64,000 nucleotides of DNA from Bacillota bacterium (GTDB lineage Bacteria > Bacillota > Clostridia > Peptostreptococcales > Anaerovoracaceae): contig JAUNDC010000003.1 in NCBI GenBank assembly GCA_030526355.1, forward strand, positions 62,001-126,000, read 5' to 3'. The notes under the pieces were generated by a model. It saw only the letters and a list, made by a program, of their open reading frames with translations, was not told the DNA's origin and did not search any database. Shown piece by piece: positions 8,639-17,321 of the stretch. A program made the position numbers and the translations under genes. The first letter of the stretch is position 1. Each line of letters opens with the position of its first letter.

Positions 8639-10528
8639 CTATTTTGTCATCAGCTCACACACAGCATTTGAGAAGGATACAGGATCCTCGATAGGCAGGC
8701 CTTCGATGAGAAGCGCCTGATCATAAAGGATTTCTGCGTATTTCTTAAGTGAATCCTTATCATCCTCGTATGCTTTCTTGAGTGTATCCAGAATCGGATG
8801 TCCAGCATTGATTTCAAGCACTCTTTCTGCCTGAATCTTTTCCTCCATAGGCATCGCATTGAACACCTTTTCCATTTCTAGAGACAGTCCGCCTTTTGCT
8901 GTCAGACATACAGGATGGCTCTTTAGTCTCTGAGAAAGCTTGATTTCAGAAACCTTTCCTTCCAGAGAATTTGCCATGAATTCGAGCATATCCTTGCTTT
9001 CCTCAGCTTGTTTTTCTGCCGCTTCTTTCTCTTCCTGAGTTTCTTCGATTCCCAGGTCGTCTGCAGATACAGATTTAAATTCCTTTTCCTGATATGTCCT
9101 GAGCATCTGCAAAGCGAACTCGTCCACCTCGTCCGTCAAGTAAAGTATTTCATAATCCTTATCCTTAAGGAGCTCTGTCTGAGGAAGTCTGTCTATCTTC
9201 TCAACTGTTTCACCGCTGGCATAATAGATGTACTTCTGCTCTTCCTTCATGCGGCTAACATATTCGGCAAGTGTTACAAGTGCTTTTTCCCTGGATGAAT
9301 AGAACATTACCAGATCCTGAAGCTTATCTTTGTTCATTCCCATCTGGTCATAGATTCCAAACTTGAGCTGCAGACCGAAATTCTTGAAAAATTCAACGTA
9401 TTTATCTCTATCATTCTTTAACATGTTTTCGAGCTCGCTCTTTATCTTCTTCTCTATTCTCTGAGCGATGGCTCTCAGCTGTATGTCATGCTGCAGCATT
9501 TCCCTGGAAATGTTCAGTGAAAGATCCTGAGAATCTACAAGACCTTTGACGAAACTGAAGTAATCAGGCAGCAGATCCTCGCATCTGTCCATGATGAGAA
9601 CACCTGATGAGTAAAGCTGCAAACCTTTCTCGTATTCTCTGGAATAATAGTTGTATGGTGCTTTTCCCGGTATGAAAAGCAGCGAAGTATAGCTAACGAC
9701 ACCTTCTACATTAGTGTGAATCACCTTTGCCGGGTCTGTAAAATCATAGAATTTATCTTTATAGAATTTGTTATATTCCTCATCAGTGATTTCACTCTTG
9801 TTCTTTTTCCAGAGTGGCACCATGCTGTTGAGTGTTTCCAGTTCGGAATATGATTCAAATTCGTTCTCGGTGCCTTCCTTGATTCTTGATTTTTCAACCA
9901 TCATCTTTATAGGGTATCTGATGTAGTCCGAATATGTCTTTATCAGATTCTTGATTCTGTATGAATCCAGATAATCACTGTATTTCTCGTCTTCTGTATC
10001 TTCCTTCAGTGTAAGGGTAATCTCTGTTCCGTAACCGTCCTTCTCAGCTTCTGCTATCGTGTAACCGTCAGCTCCTGTTGATTCCCATTTGTATGCTTGC
10101 TCTGCACCGTAAGCTTTACTTACAACTGTAACCTTATCACTTACCATGAATGCTGAATAAAAACCTACACCGAACTGTCCGATAATGTCGATTTCATCCT
10201 TCTTCTCAATTTCTTCCTTGAAATCAAGCGAGCCGCTCTTAGCAATTGTTCCCAGATTATTCTCCAGTTCTTCCTTTGTCATTCCGATTCCGTTATCAGT
10301 AATGATAAGAGTGCGGGCATCCTTATCAGCTTCTATCATAATGCCGAAATCATCTCTGGATATTCCAGTATTGCCCTCCTCTGTCAAGCTCTGATAATAC
10401 AGCTTGTCTATCGCATCACTTGCATTTGAAATTATTTCTCTGAGAAAAATCTCCTTATGAGTGTAAATTGAATTGATCATCAGATCCAGAAGTCTCTTTG
10501 ACTCTGCCTTGAATTGTTTTTTAGCCAC
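8639..10528 (-). CDS. htpG: Molecular chaperone HtpG (Hsp90)
   Basis: A 629-residue cytosolic Hsp90 homologue, ATP-driven and dimeric, of normal family length. The GHKL ATPase motifs are all present: NASDAIDKL near 35, DNGIGMT near 77 and [12 protein letters not shown] near 117. The middle domain carries the conserved [17 protein letters not shown] segment (here [14 protein letters not shown]), followed by the C-terminal dimerisation part. The start is GTG at 10528 with AAAGGAG before it. A perfect CIRCE operator and a strong promoter lie 100-160 bp upstream, so HrcA very likely controls it. In Bacillus subtilis htpG is not under HrcA, so this wiring differs from that model. Confidence 0.97.
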   Translation of the reverse strand: MAKKQFKAESKRLLDLMINSIYTHKEIFLREIISNASDAIDKLYYQSLTEEGNTGISRDDFGIMIEADKDARTLIITDNGIGMTKEELENNLGTIAKSGSLDFKEEIEKKDEIDIIGQFGVGFYSAFMVSDKVTVVSKAYGAEQAYKWESTGADGYTIAEAEKDGYGTEITLTLKEDTEDEKYSDYLDSYRIKNLIKTYSDYIRYPIKMMVEKSRIKEGTENEFESYSELETLNSMVPLWKKNKSEITDEEYNKFYKDKFYDFTDPAKVIHTNVEGVVSYTSLLFIPGKAPYNYYSREYEKGLQLYSSGVLIMDRCEDLLPDYFSFVKGLVDSQDLSLNISREMLQHDIQLRAIAQRIEKKIKSELENMLKNDRDKYVEFFKNFGLQLKFGIYDQMGMNKDKLQDLVMFYSSREKALVTLAEYVSRMKEEQKYIYYASGETVEKIDRLPQTELLKDKDYEILYLTDEVDEFALQMLRTYQEKEFKSVSADDLGIEETQEEKEAAEKQAEESKDMLEFMANSLEGKVSEIKLSQRLKSHPVCLTAKGGLSLEMEKVFNAMPMEEKIQAERVLEINAGHPILDTLKKAYEDDKDSLKKYAEILYDQALLIEGLPIEDPVSFSNAVCELMTK

Positions 10529-10631
10529 GTTATCGTCTCCTTTTATTATCTTATTGTGATATCGTTATATGTATATACCCCTGTTAAATTCGAAGCGGTT
10601 TATTTCACAAAAGGCGCTTCGTTTTTATGTG

Positions 10632-10658
10632 TTAGCACTCGTTCTTTTTGAGTGCTAA
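10632..10658 (-). promoter_or_regulatory. CIRCE operator (HrcA binding site) of htpG
   Basis: TTAGCACTC-N9-GAGTGCTAA, an exact match to the CIRCE consensus in both arms and in spacing. It lies just downstream of the htpG promoter -10 box. HrcA, the CIRCE repressor, is not encoded in this window. Confidence 0.96.
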
Positions 10659-10662
10659 CAAT

Positions 10663-10691
10663 ATAATAACGCTTCATATTAAGGAAATCAA
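10663..10691 (-). promoter_or_regulatory. Sigma-A promoter of htpG
   Basis: On the minus strand TTGATT (10686-10691), a 17-bp spacer and TATTAT (10663-10668). The predicted start point falls at the edge of the CIRCE element, as expected for HrcA repression. Confidence 0.8.
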
Positions 10692-10824
10692 GAGGGAAAT
10701 TGCATTTTCACTAATTTTTCACATTTGAAATACTCAGAAGAATTGCACTGCGGCTAAAGCCGCGCAATTCTGGCGTTTGAGCTGCGCACTGTATCTGAGA
10801 TACAGGCGGCTCATTAAAAAAAAA
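10692..10824. other. Two bulged stem-loops between 6S RNA and the htpG promoter
   Basis: The first stem (10740-10770) is GAATTGC, bulge ACT, GCGGC, loop TAAA, then GCCGC and GCAATTC. The second (10779-10812) is GAGCTGC, bulge GCA, CTGTATC, loop TGA, then GATACAG and GCGGCTC. Both have a 7-bp outer stem, a 3-nt left-side bulge and an inner stem, and both contain GCACTG at the bulge. Neither has a T-run directly after it on either strand, so they are poor terminators. Their function is unknown. Confidence 0.55.
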
Positions 10825-10998
10825 ATCCCGACATGCCGTCAAGGATATAATTCACACCCTATCTTTCAATAGGGGGGTGCCCTGTTCTCGCTTCTGTCTT
10901 CCGCTCATAGGCGGCCTGACATCTGCTTGTCGGAAACCCGGGCTCCCAATGTCGTTACGTAGGTTGAATTATATTTCCTCAACGCACACTTCAGGATC
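10825..10998 (-). ncRNA. ssrS: 6S RNA
   Basis: A stand-alone RNA of about 173 nt that folds into one long hairpin, the 6S architecture that binds and holds the vegetative RNA polymerase. The 5' end (TCCTGAAGTGTGCG) resembles the start of Bacillus 6S-1 RNA as I remember it. The ends pair: AUCCUGA with UCGGGAU, then CGUUGAGG with CCUUGACG, then AUAUAAUUC with GAAUUAUAU. Internal stems flank a central loop region containing GGGAGCCCGGG, and CCTATTGAAAGATAGG forms a small hairpin on the 3' side. A promoter lies directly upstream. A GU-rich hairpin with ten T follows. Confidence 0.8.
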
Positions 10999-11005
10999 TA
11001 TTGCT

Positions 11006-11034
11006 ATTATATGCTGATAACCTGTAAATAGTCA
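11006..11034 (-). promoter_or_regulatory. Promoter of 6S RNA
   Basis: On the minus strand a perfect TATAAT (11006-11011) with a TGACTA-like -35 box 17 bp upstream (about 11029-11034). Transcription would start near 10998. The remaining bases up to the hydrolase stop at 11155 show no gene. Confidence 0.7.
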
Positions 11035-11154
11035 TCTAATATCTGGATAAAAAATAACAGAACTTCATCTGTTATCTTCATAGAGTATTATACGATTTTC
11101 CTTAATAAAAATCAATGGATACTGACCAAAAATACATTGTTAGAACAACTCCAT

Positions 11155-12126
11155 CTATTTTATGCCTGCTCCAACAAATTCCATCATCGTCTCCTCATAG
11201 AATTCCGGATGGTCCAGATAGATGTCAGTATGCCGGCTGTCTTCAACAGAAACGATTTTTTTACGATTACGTGTCATTACATTATAAATATCATCACCCA
11301 TATGAAACGGAGTGACACTGTCATTTGATGTGTGAAAAATCAGCACAGGCACTGTCGTGCTTTTTACATAATCACATACATTGCCCTCTTCATATCCGAA
11401 TCCCAGCATAATGTGATTCACAACGCTCCCTGTTGTTGTCCTGATTTCTGCAGGTATCCAGGATGCTTTTCTCGTCAGGAAGCATTCGATAATCTCTTTC
11501 ATATCACTCACAGGGCAATCCAGCACCGCAAACGCCAGCTCCTCCTGAGCTTCATTTGTTCCCAGATAGAAGCCGACAGTCGCACCTCCGATAGATGAAC
11601 CCCAGCCTCCGATCCTGACGTTATCCCCTGCCACCTTTCTCACATAGCTGACGCAATCCCCAAAATCATGGCTTTCCCAGTAGCCGCATGTCATGTACTC
11701 GGCATCACTTTCTCCTGATGCACGCTGATCATACGTCAGCACATTATATCCGTTTCGCAGAAACATTTCGGCCACCGGGTATCCAGTCAGCCTGTTGCCG
11801 TTAAGCCCGTGAGCTATCACCACTGTATCCCGGGCAAAGCTTCCATCTGCTGTAAAATAGTATGCCGGTATTGTATGCTCATCAAAAGTGGATTTAATTT
11901 CAACTTTCTCCAGATTATACTGTTTCTCGAAGGCATCCACATCAAAGCCGAGCTTTTCGAGCATGTCCTTCTTGCATGACAAGGCACGTCTCTCCTGGTT
12001 AACCGAATGAACAGACGCATTGTAAACATATATTCCTGTAGCTGCACAGCAGCCTGCAATGATAAGTAAAGCGCACAAAATCACTATAACCGTGCATTTT
12101 ATTTTTTGTCTGGATTTCTTTTTCAT
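11155..12126 (-). CDS. Membrane-anchored alpha/beta hydrolase
   Basis: A 323-residue alpha/beta hydrolase with one N-terminal membrane segment (about 9-33), so the catalytic domain probably faces outward. The triad is visible: serine in GWGSSIGG, aspartate in HTSNDSVTP and histidine in DSRHTDIY. The oxyanion-side motif is HGLNGN. Family relatives are annotated as YqkD- or BAAT-type hydrolases; the substrate is unknown. The longest frame opens at TTG 12168 inside the yebC terminator hairpin. ATG 12126 is more likely, yet it has no close Shine-Dalgarno site (AGAGAGG is 17 bases upstream), so expression may be weak or read-through dependent. Confidence 0.85.
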   Translation of the reverse strand: MKKKSRQKIKCTVIVILCALLIIAGCCAATGIYVYNASVHSVNQERRALSCKKDMLEKLGFDVDAFEKQYNLEKVEIKSTFDEHTIPAYYFTADGSFARDTVVIAHGLNGNRLTGYPVAEMFLRNGYNVLTYDQRASGESDAEYMTCGYWESHDFGDCVSYVRKVAGDNVRIGGWGSSIGGATVGFYLGTNEAQEELAFAVLDCPVSDMKEIIECFLTRKASWIPAEIRTTTGSVVNHIMLGFGYEEGNVCDYVKSTTVPVLIFHTSNDSVTPFHMGDDIYNVMTRNRKKIVSVEDSRHTDIYLDHPEFYEETMMEFVGAGIK

Positions 12127-12136
12127 AATATTACAC

Positions 12137-12177
12137 GAAAAACCTCTCTGACCGGGTTTTCCGGACAAAGAGGTTTA
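12137..12177 (-). terminator. Intrinsic terminator of yebC
   Basis: AACCTCT (12141-12147) and AGAGGTT (12169-12175) with an inner CCGG pairing form a strong hairpin followed on the minus strand by TTTTT. It ends about 10 bp before the hydrolase start. Confidence 0.8.
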
Positions 12178-12196
12178 TGTAATCAGTTAAAACAAC

Positions 12197-12925
12197 TTAT
12201 ATTTCTTCCAGATCCGCACTGCAGTTGTGGTGAACCTTCTGAACGTCATCGTTATCTTCCAGAATATCAATCATCTTCTTCAGTGCTTTAAGATCGTTGG
12301 CATCCTTTGGAGCTGCTTCCATTGATGGTACGAATTCCACATCAGAATCTACGATTTCGTACCCGGCATCAACGATAGCCCCATGAACATCTGTATATGT
12401 TTCAGGTGTTGTCTGAATTTCGAAGCTGTCATCATGGGTAATCATATCATCAGCACCTGCTTCCAGAGCTGTCTCCATCAGTGCGTCCTCGTCAATAGCA
12501 TCAGTTTTTTCGATGATGATAACGCCTTTTCTTGAGAACATGTATGATACGCACCCCGGTGTCCCCAGATTTCCGCCGTGCTTATCGAACGTCGATCTTA
12601 CAGCTGCTGTTGTTCTGTTTCTGTTGTCAGTAAGAGTTTCAACAATAACTGCAACACCACCTACTCCGTAACCTTCAAAAGTCAGTTCTTCGTAGGTTTC
12701 GCCTTCGAGCTCTCCTGTACCTTTCTTGATAGCTCTCTTGATATTATCATTAGGCATACCGATTGATTTGGCCTTTTCTATTGCAACTCTCAGCGTAGCA
12801 TTGTATTCAGGGTCTCCGCCTGCTTTTGCTGCTACGATAATAGCTCTGCCGTATTTAGTAAACATTGCCGCACGCTTGGAATCCTGTGCTGCTTTTCTAC
12901 CTGCAATTGTTCCGTGTCTTCCCAT
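12197..12925 (-). CDS. yebC: YebC/PmpR family protein (TACO1-like)
   Basis: A 242-residue member of the YebC family. Related proteins act either as DNA-binding regulators (PmpR) or as translation factors that ease ribosome stalling at proline runs. The start MGRHGTIAGRKAAQDSKR is the classic family N terminus (usually MAGHSKWANIKHRK or similar), followed by IEKAKSIGMPNDNIKRAIKKG. ATG 12925 is preceded by TAGGAGGTG; the longer frame from 12982 is not supported. The length is typical. It is followed by a terminator. Confidence 0.95.
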   Translation of the reverse strand: MGRHGTIAGRKAAQDSKRAAMFTKYGRAIIVAAKAGGDPEYNATLRVAIEKAKSIGMPNDNIKRAIKKGTGELEGETYEELTFEGYGVGGVAVIVETLTDNRNRTTAAVRSTFDKHGGNLGTPGCVSYMFSRKGVIIIEKTDAIDEDALMETALEAGADDMITHDDSFEIQTTPETYTDVHGAIVDAGYEIVDSDVEFVPSMEAAPKDANDLKALKKMIDILEDNDDVQKVHHNCSADLEEI

Positions 12926-12996
12926 GGAGACACCTCCTAACTTTTTTAATTTTTTACCCAGAAGATTATACACCAAAAACAAGAGAATTTCAACAC

Positions 12997-15900
12997 CTAC
13001 TGCTGTTTTTCTTTTTCCTGCAGGTTTTTATGAGCAGTAGCCATCATAAGCTTAATTCTGTTCAGCTGATTTACATCAGAAGCACCAGGATCATAGTCGA
13101 TAGCTGCTATATTGGCTTTTGGATTACGCTTTCTGAGTGCCTTCATCATGCCCTTTCCTGTAACATGGTTCGGCAGGCACGCAAACGGCTGCATACATAC
13201 GATATTTTCCACACCATCATCAATCAAGTCAACCATCTCACCGGTAAGAAGCCAGCCCTCACCGCACTGGTTCCCCAGAGAAGTTACTTCCTGTGCCTTT
13301 TTCGCAATATCCTTGATATACATAGGCTGATGGAACCTTCTGCTCTCCTCCAGAGCTTTTCTCATCGGTTTTCTGAAATGCTCCAGAACCTTGATAGCTA
13401 TTTTGTTGCCCTCCATGGCTTTATATGAGCCGGATAGGTTATGATAATTGTATTCCTTGCTCAGCATGCCGTACATGAAGAAGTCGATCAGGTCAAGAAC
13501 AACAGCTTCACCGCCTTCTTTTTCTATGATATCTACAATGTCATTATTGGCGTTCGGATGATATTTGACAAGGATCTCACCTACAACTCCGACTCTCGGC
13601 TTCTTGATATCAAGAAGCGGCAGAGCATCAAAATCCTTGACGATTCCTTCCACGGTCGTTTTGAATTTTCTCATGCTGCCCGTATATACATTTCTTCTGG
13701 CAACACGTACCCATTTTTCATAGAGAGCATTCGCCGATCCCGGTTCCTTCTCATAAGGTCTGGTCGCATACAGCACTCTCATAAACAGATCTCCGTATAC
13801 CATCGCCATAAGGCCTCTCTTGATAAGCTTGTATGACATAAGGTTGAAGCCCGGATTTGACTCCAGCCCCGACATATTTACCGAAACAACAGGTATCTGT
13901 TCCATTCCCATATCCTTCAGAGCCTTACGTAAAAGGGACACATAATTGCTGGCTCTGCACTGACCGCCGGTCTGGCTCATCAGTATGCCGACCTTATCCA
14001 GATCAACCTCTCCCGATTTAAGATACGAAATTATCTGACCCAGAGAAACAATCGTCGGATAACACGCATCGTTGTTTATGTATTTGAGGCCCTCCTCTAC
14101 AGCATTCTTATCTACGGTCGGAAGCCTTTTTACCTTGTAGCCTGCTCTTGACATTGCCGTTTCAAGGAACTGGAAATGTATAGGTGACATTTCAGGAATA
14201 AGCAGAGTGTAATCTTTTCTCATTTTTTCTGTAAAGAGCACTCTTTCATAAGGTGAATCGTCATCTACATGCTTGATTCTGTTCTTTTCACGCTCATCCA
14301 TGGCTGCCTTAAGTGATCTTATCCTGATTCTGGCAGCTCCCATGTTGGTTCCCTCGTCAATCTTCAGAACCGTATAAAGCTTGTTATTTTTCTTTGTTAT
14401 TTCCTCCACCTGATCGGTAGTCACCGCATCAAGCCCGCATCCGAAGGAATTAAGCTGAACAATCTCCACATCATCTGTAGTTCCGGCGAATGTCGCCGCC
14501 TTATACAGTCTGGAGTGGTACATCCACTGATCCAGAACCCTTATTGGTCTGTTCACTTTGCCCAGGTGTGCCACCGAATCCTCTGTCAGCACCACCATAT
14601 CAAATGAGCTTATTATCTTATCTATTCCATGGTTGATTTCAGGATCAAGATGATAAGGTCTTCCTGCCAGAATTACGGCCTTCTTCTTGTGCTCTCTGGC
14701 ATATCTGAGAGCCGCCTCACCATGCTTTTTGATATCACCCTTGAATCTCTTATCCTCAGCTCTTGCAGTCTTGATGGCATCTTCCAGCTCCAGCCTTCCG
14801 ACACCTGTACGCCTCAGAACCTTGTACAACTCTCTGGCAAGAAACTCATCATTATCATACGGCAGAAATGGATGTGTAAAGGTTACATCATTATCCGCGA
14901 ATATATCATCCATATTGGCACCGATTACCTCAGGATAAGTTGCAACTATAGGGCAATTGTAGTGATTCGGTGCCGACTCGTCCTCTTCTCTCTCGTAATT
15001 GATGCTCGGATAAAAAATCCATTTGGCACCATGCTCAACCAGCCATTTGATGTGTCCATGAACCATCTTTGCTGGATAGCATGCCGTATCGGAAGAAATC
15101 GTCTCCATACCGCTCTCGTATATTTCCTTGCTAGATGTCGGCGACAGCATCACACTGAAGCCCAACCTGGTGAACAATGTAAACCAGAACGGGTAATTCT
15201 CATACATGTTGAGAACTCTCGGAATGCCTATCACGCCGCGCTTTGACTGTTCAACCGTAAGCGGGTTGTACTGGAACAATCTCTTGAGCTTGTATTCATA
15301 CATATTAGGTAGCTTGTTTTCGGTATGCTCTGTTTTGCCTTCACCCTTCTCACACCTGTTTCCTGTGAAGAATTTAGTACCGTCATTGAACTGATTTATT
15401 GTCATCAGACAATTGTTCTCGCAGCCTTTGCATCTGATATGACTTGTTTTTACATGGAATGTAGCAATCTCATCAGGTGTGATTATCGATGACGTCGTAT
15501 CCTCAACATAATTTTCGCGCGCAATAAGCGCAGCACCGTAAGCTCCCATAAGTCCTGCAATATCAGGTCTTACAATTTCCTTGCCCAGAATATTCTCAAT
15601 GGCTCTAAGTACTGCATCGTTAAGGAATGTGCCTCCCTGCACCACTATCTTGTTGCCGGCTTCATCAGGATTTCTCAGTTTGATTACTTTGTAAAGAGCA
15701 TTCTTTATGACTGAATATGAAAGGCCGGCAGAAATATCACCAATTGTAGCGCCTTCCTTCTGTGCCTGTTTAACCTTTGAATTCATGAACACGGTACATC
15801 TTGTTCCCAGATCCACCGGAGCCTTGGCAAACAGCGCCTCATTGGCAAAGGACTGAACGTCCATATTTACAGACTTGGCATAGGTTTCAATAAAGGAACC

Positions 15901-17235
15901 ACAGCCTGAAGAGCATGCTTCATTCAGCATTATACTGTATATTGCACCGTCTTTTATCCTCATGCATTTCATATCCTGCCCGCCGATATCGAGTATGAAA
16001 TCAACACCGGGCAGAAATTCCTCAGCAGCTTTGTAATGAGCCATCGTCTCAATTTCGCCCATATCAGCCTTGAACGCGGCCTTCACCAGCCCTTCACCAT
16101 ATCCGGTTGCCGTAACATTGGCAATATAAGCCTTTGGCGGCAGCTGTTCGTATATCTCCTTAAGAAGGGTCATGGTTGCCTCGAGCGGCTTGCCTTCATT
16201 GCCTCTGTAAAATGAATACAACAGGTTTTTCTCATCATCTATCAGAGCTGCCTTGGTAGTTGTCGAGCCCGCATCTATACCCAGGAACACCTTACCTCTA
16301 GCTTTCTTTATATCCTTTTTCCTGATGGTATCCTTCATATGTCTGTCTCTGAACACCTTGTAATCATCAGCGTTTTCAAAGAGAGGTGCCACATGTCTGG
16401 TATCAGAAAGCGCTGCAGCATCCGCATGATCTATTCTATCGATTATATCGCTGAAACTCAGTTCATCATATTTTGACGCATTCATTGCTGCGCCGATTGC
16501 GACGAAGAATTTCGAATCATCAGGGAAAATTATGTCATCCTCCTTAAGCTGTAAGGTTTCGATGAAACGCTTTCTCAGCTCGGACAGAAACGATAATGGT
16601 CCACCCAGAAATGCAATCTTTCCTTTAATTGTATGTCCACATGCAAGACCACTGATGGTCTGGTTCACTACTGCCTGAAAAATCGATGCAGCCAAATCCT
16701 CAATCGGTGCACCTTCATTGATTAGCGGCTGTATGTCAGTTTTGGCAAAAACTCCGCACCTTGCCGCAATCGGATATATCATAGTGTGCTTTTTCGCCGC
16801 CTCGTTAAGTCCAGCAGCATCTGTATTAAGGAGCACAGCCATCTGATCTATAAACGCACCCGTACCTCCTGCGCAGGTTCCGTTCATTCTCTGCTCAATG
16901 GTCTGTCCATAGAACGTTATCTTGGCATCCTCACCGCCCAGCTCAATCGCAACATCTGTCTCCGGAATCAGAGCCTCTACTGCAGCACTGCATGTCACTA
17001 CCTCCTGCTCAAATGGAATCCCGAGCACATTTGACAGAGACAATCCTCCGGAACCTGTAATAACAGTCCGAAGCTTCATATCACCAAGCTCTGCGTACAT
17101 TTTCCTGATAAGCTCCACAACAGTTTCAAACACATTTGACATGTGTCTTTCGTACTTGCTGTATGCCACCTTGTTATCATCATCAAGCAGAATAAGCTTA
17201 ACTGTTGTTGATCCTACATCTATTCCTAGTCTCAT
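12997..17235 (-). CDS. Giant 2-hydroxyacyl-CoA dehydratase activator fusion
   Basis: A 1412-residue protein built of two BcrA/BadF-type ATPase modules, a DUF2229 domain and an HgdB-like dehydratase component. Module one (1-270) starts GIDVGSTTVKLILL and has CAGGTGAF and ARCGVF, the cysteines that hold a shared [4Fe-4S] cluster in HgdC activators. Module two (312-590) repeats GIDAGSTTTKAALI, with CSSGCGSF and GTRCTVF. DUF2229 begins near 665. Cysteine-rich HgdB-like motifs (NDACYPT, GGQCRASNY, QPFACLPNH) fill the end. Such activators use ATP to inject an electron into radical dehydratases, but this fused class has no proven substrate. ATG 17235 follows AAGGGAAGG. Confidence 0.93.
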   Translation of the reverse strand: MRLGIDVGSTTVKLILLDDDNKVAYSKYERHMSNVFETVVELIRKMYAELGDMKLRTVITGSGGLSLSNVLGIPFEQEVVTCSAAVEALIPETDVAIELGGEDAKITFYGQTIEQRMNGTCAGGTGAFIDQMAVLLNTDAAGLNEAAKKHTMIYPIAARCGVFAKTDIQPLINEGAPIEDLAASIFQAVVNQTISGLACGHTIKGKIAFLGGPLSFLSELRKRFIETLQLKEDDIIFPDDSKFFVAIGAAMNASKYDELSFSDIIDRIDHADAAALSDTRHVAPLFENADDYKVFRDRHMKDTIRKKDIKKARGKVFLGIDAGSTTTKAALIDDEKNLLYSFYRGNEGKPLEATMTLLKEIYEQLPPKAYIANVTATGYGEGLVKAAFKADMGEIETMAHYKAAEEFLPGVDFILDIGGQDMKCMRIKDGAIYSIMLNEACSSGCGSFIETYAKSVNMDVQSFANEALFAKAPVDLGTRCTVFMNSKVKQAQKEGATIGDISAGLSYSVIKNALYKVIKLRNPDEAGNKIVVQGGTFLNDAVLRAIENILGKEIVRPDIAGLMGAYGAALIARENYVEDTTSSIITPDEIATFHVKTSHIRCKGCENNCLMTINQFNDGTKFFTGNRCEKGEGKTEHTENKLPNMYEYKLKRLFQYNPLTVEQSKRGVIGIPRVLNMYENYPFWFTLFTRLGFSVMLSPTSSKEIYESGMETISSDTACYPAKMVHGHIKWLVEHGAKWIFYPSINYEREEDESAPNHYNCPIVATYPEVIGANMDDIFADNDVTFTHPFLPYDNDEFLARELYKVLRRTGVGRLELEDAIKTARAEDKRFKGDIKKHGEAALRYAREHKKKAVILAGRPYHLDPEINHGIDKIISSFDMVVLTEDSVAHLGKVNRPIRVLDQWMYHSRLYKAATFAGTTDDVEIVQLNSFGCGLDAVTTDQVEEITKKNNKLYTVLKIDEGTNMGAARIRIRSLKAAMDEREKNRIKHVDDDSPYERVLFTEKMRKDYTLLIPEMSPIHFQFLETAMSRAGYKVKRLPTVDKNAVEEGLKYINNDACYPTIVSLGQIISYLKSGEVDLDKVGILMSQTGGQCRASNYVSLLRKALKDMGMEQIPVVSVNMSGLESNPGFNLMSYKLIKRGLMAMVYGDLFMRVLYATRPYEKEPGSANALYEKWVRVARRNVYTGSMRKFKTTVEGIVKDFDALPLLDIKKPRVGVVGEILVKYHPNANNDIVDIIEKEGGEAVVLDLIDFFMYGMLSKEYNYHNLSGSYKAMEGNKIAIKVLEHFRKPMRKALEESRRFHQPMYIKDIAKKAQEVTSLGNQCGEGWLLTGEMVDLIDDGVENIVCMQPFACLPNHVTGKGMMKALRKRNPKANIAAIDYDPGASDVNQLNRIKLMMATAHKNLQEKEKQQ

Positions 17236-17309
17236 AAATACCTTCCCTTTATTAAAACTGCATATATATAAGTAGATATTTTATTATTTATATAAGATTG
17301 TGTTTATTG

Positions 17310-17321
17310 TATAATACATTT
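17310..17321 (+). promoter_or_regulatory. Promoter -10 box directly before the next start codon
   Basis: A perfect TATAAT (17310-17315) ends six bases before ATG 17322. A weak -35 candidate, TTTATA, lies near 17288. Transcription from this box would begin at or next to the ATG, leaving no room for a ribosome binding site. Confidence 0.55.

Noticed and set aside
12865..13428. 187-residue plus-strand frame across the yebC start and the dehydratase gene end
   Set aside because: Antisense to two well-supported genes and without a ribosome site.
14629..15246. 205-residue plus-strand frame
   Set aside because: Antisense to the giant dehydratase activator, which is supported by motifs along its full length.
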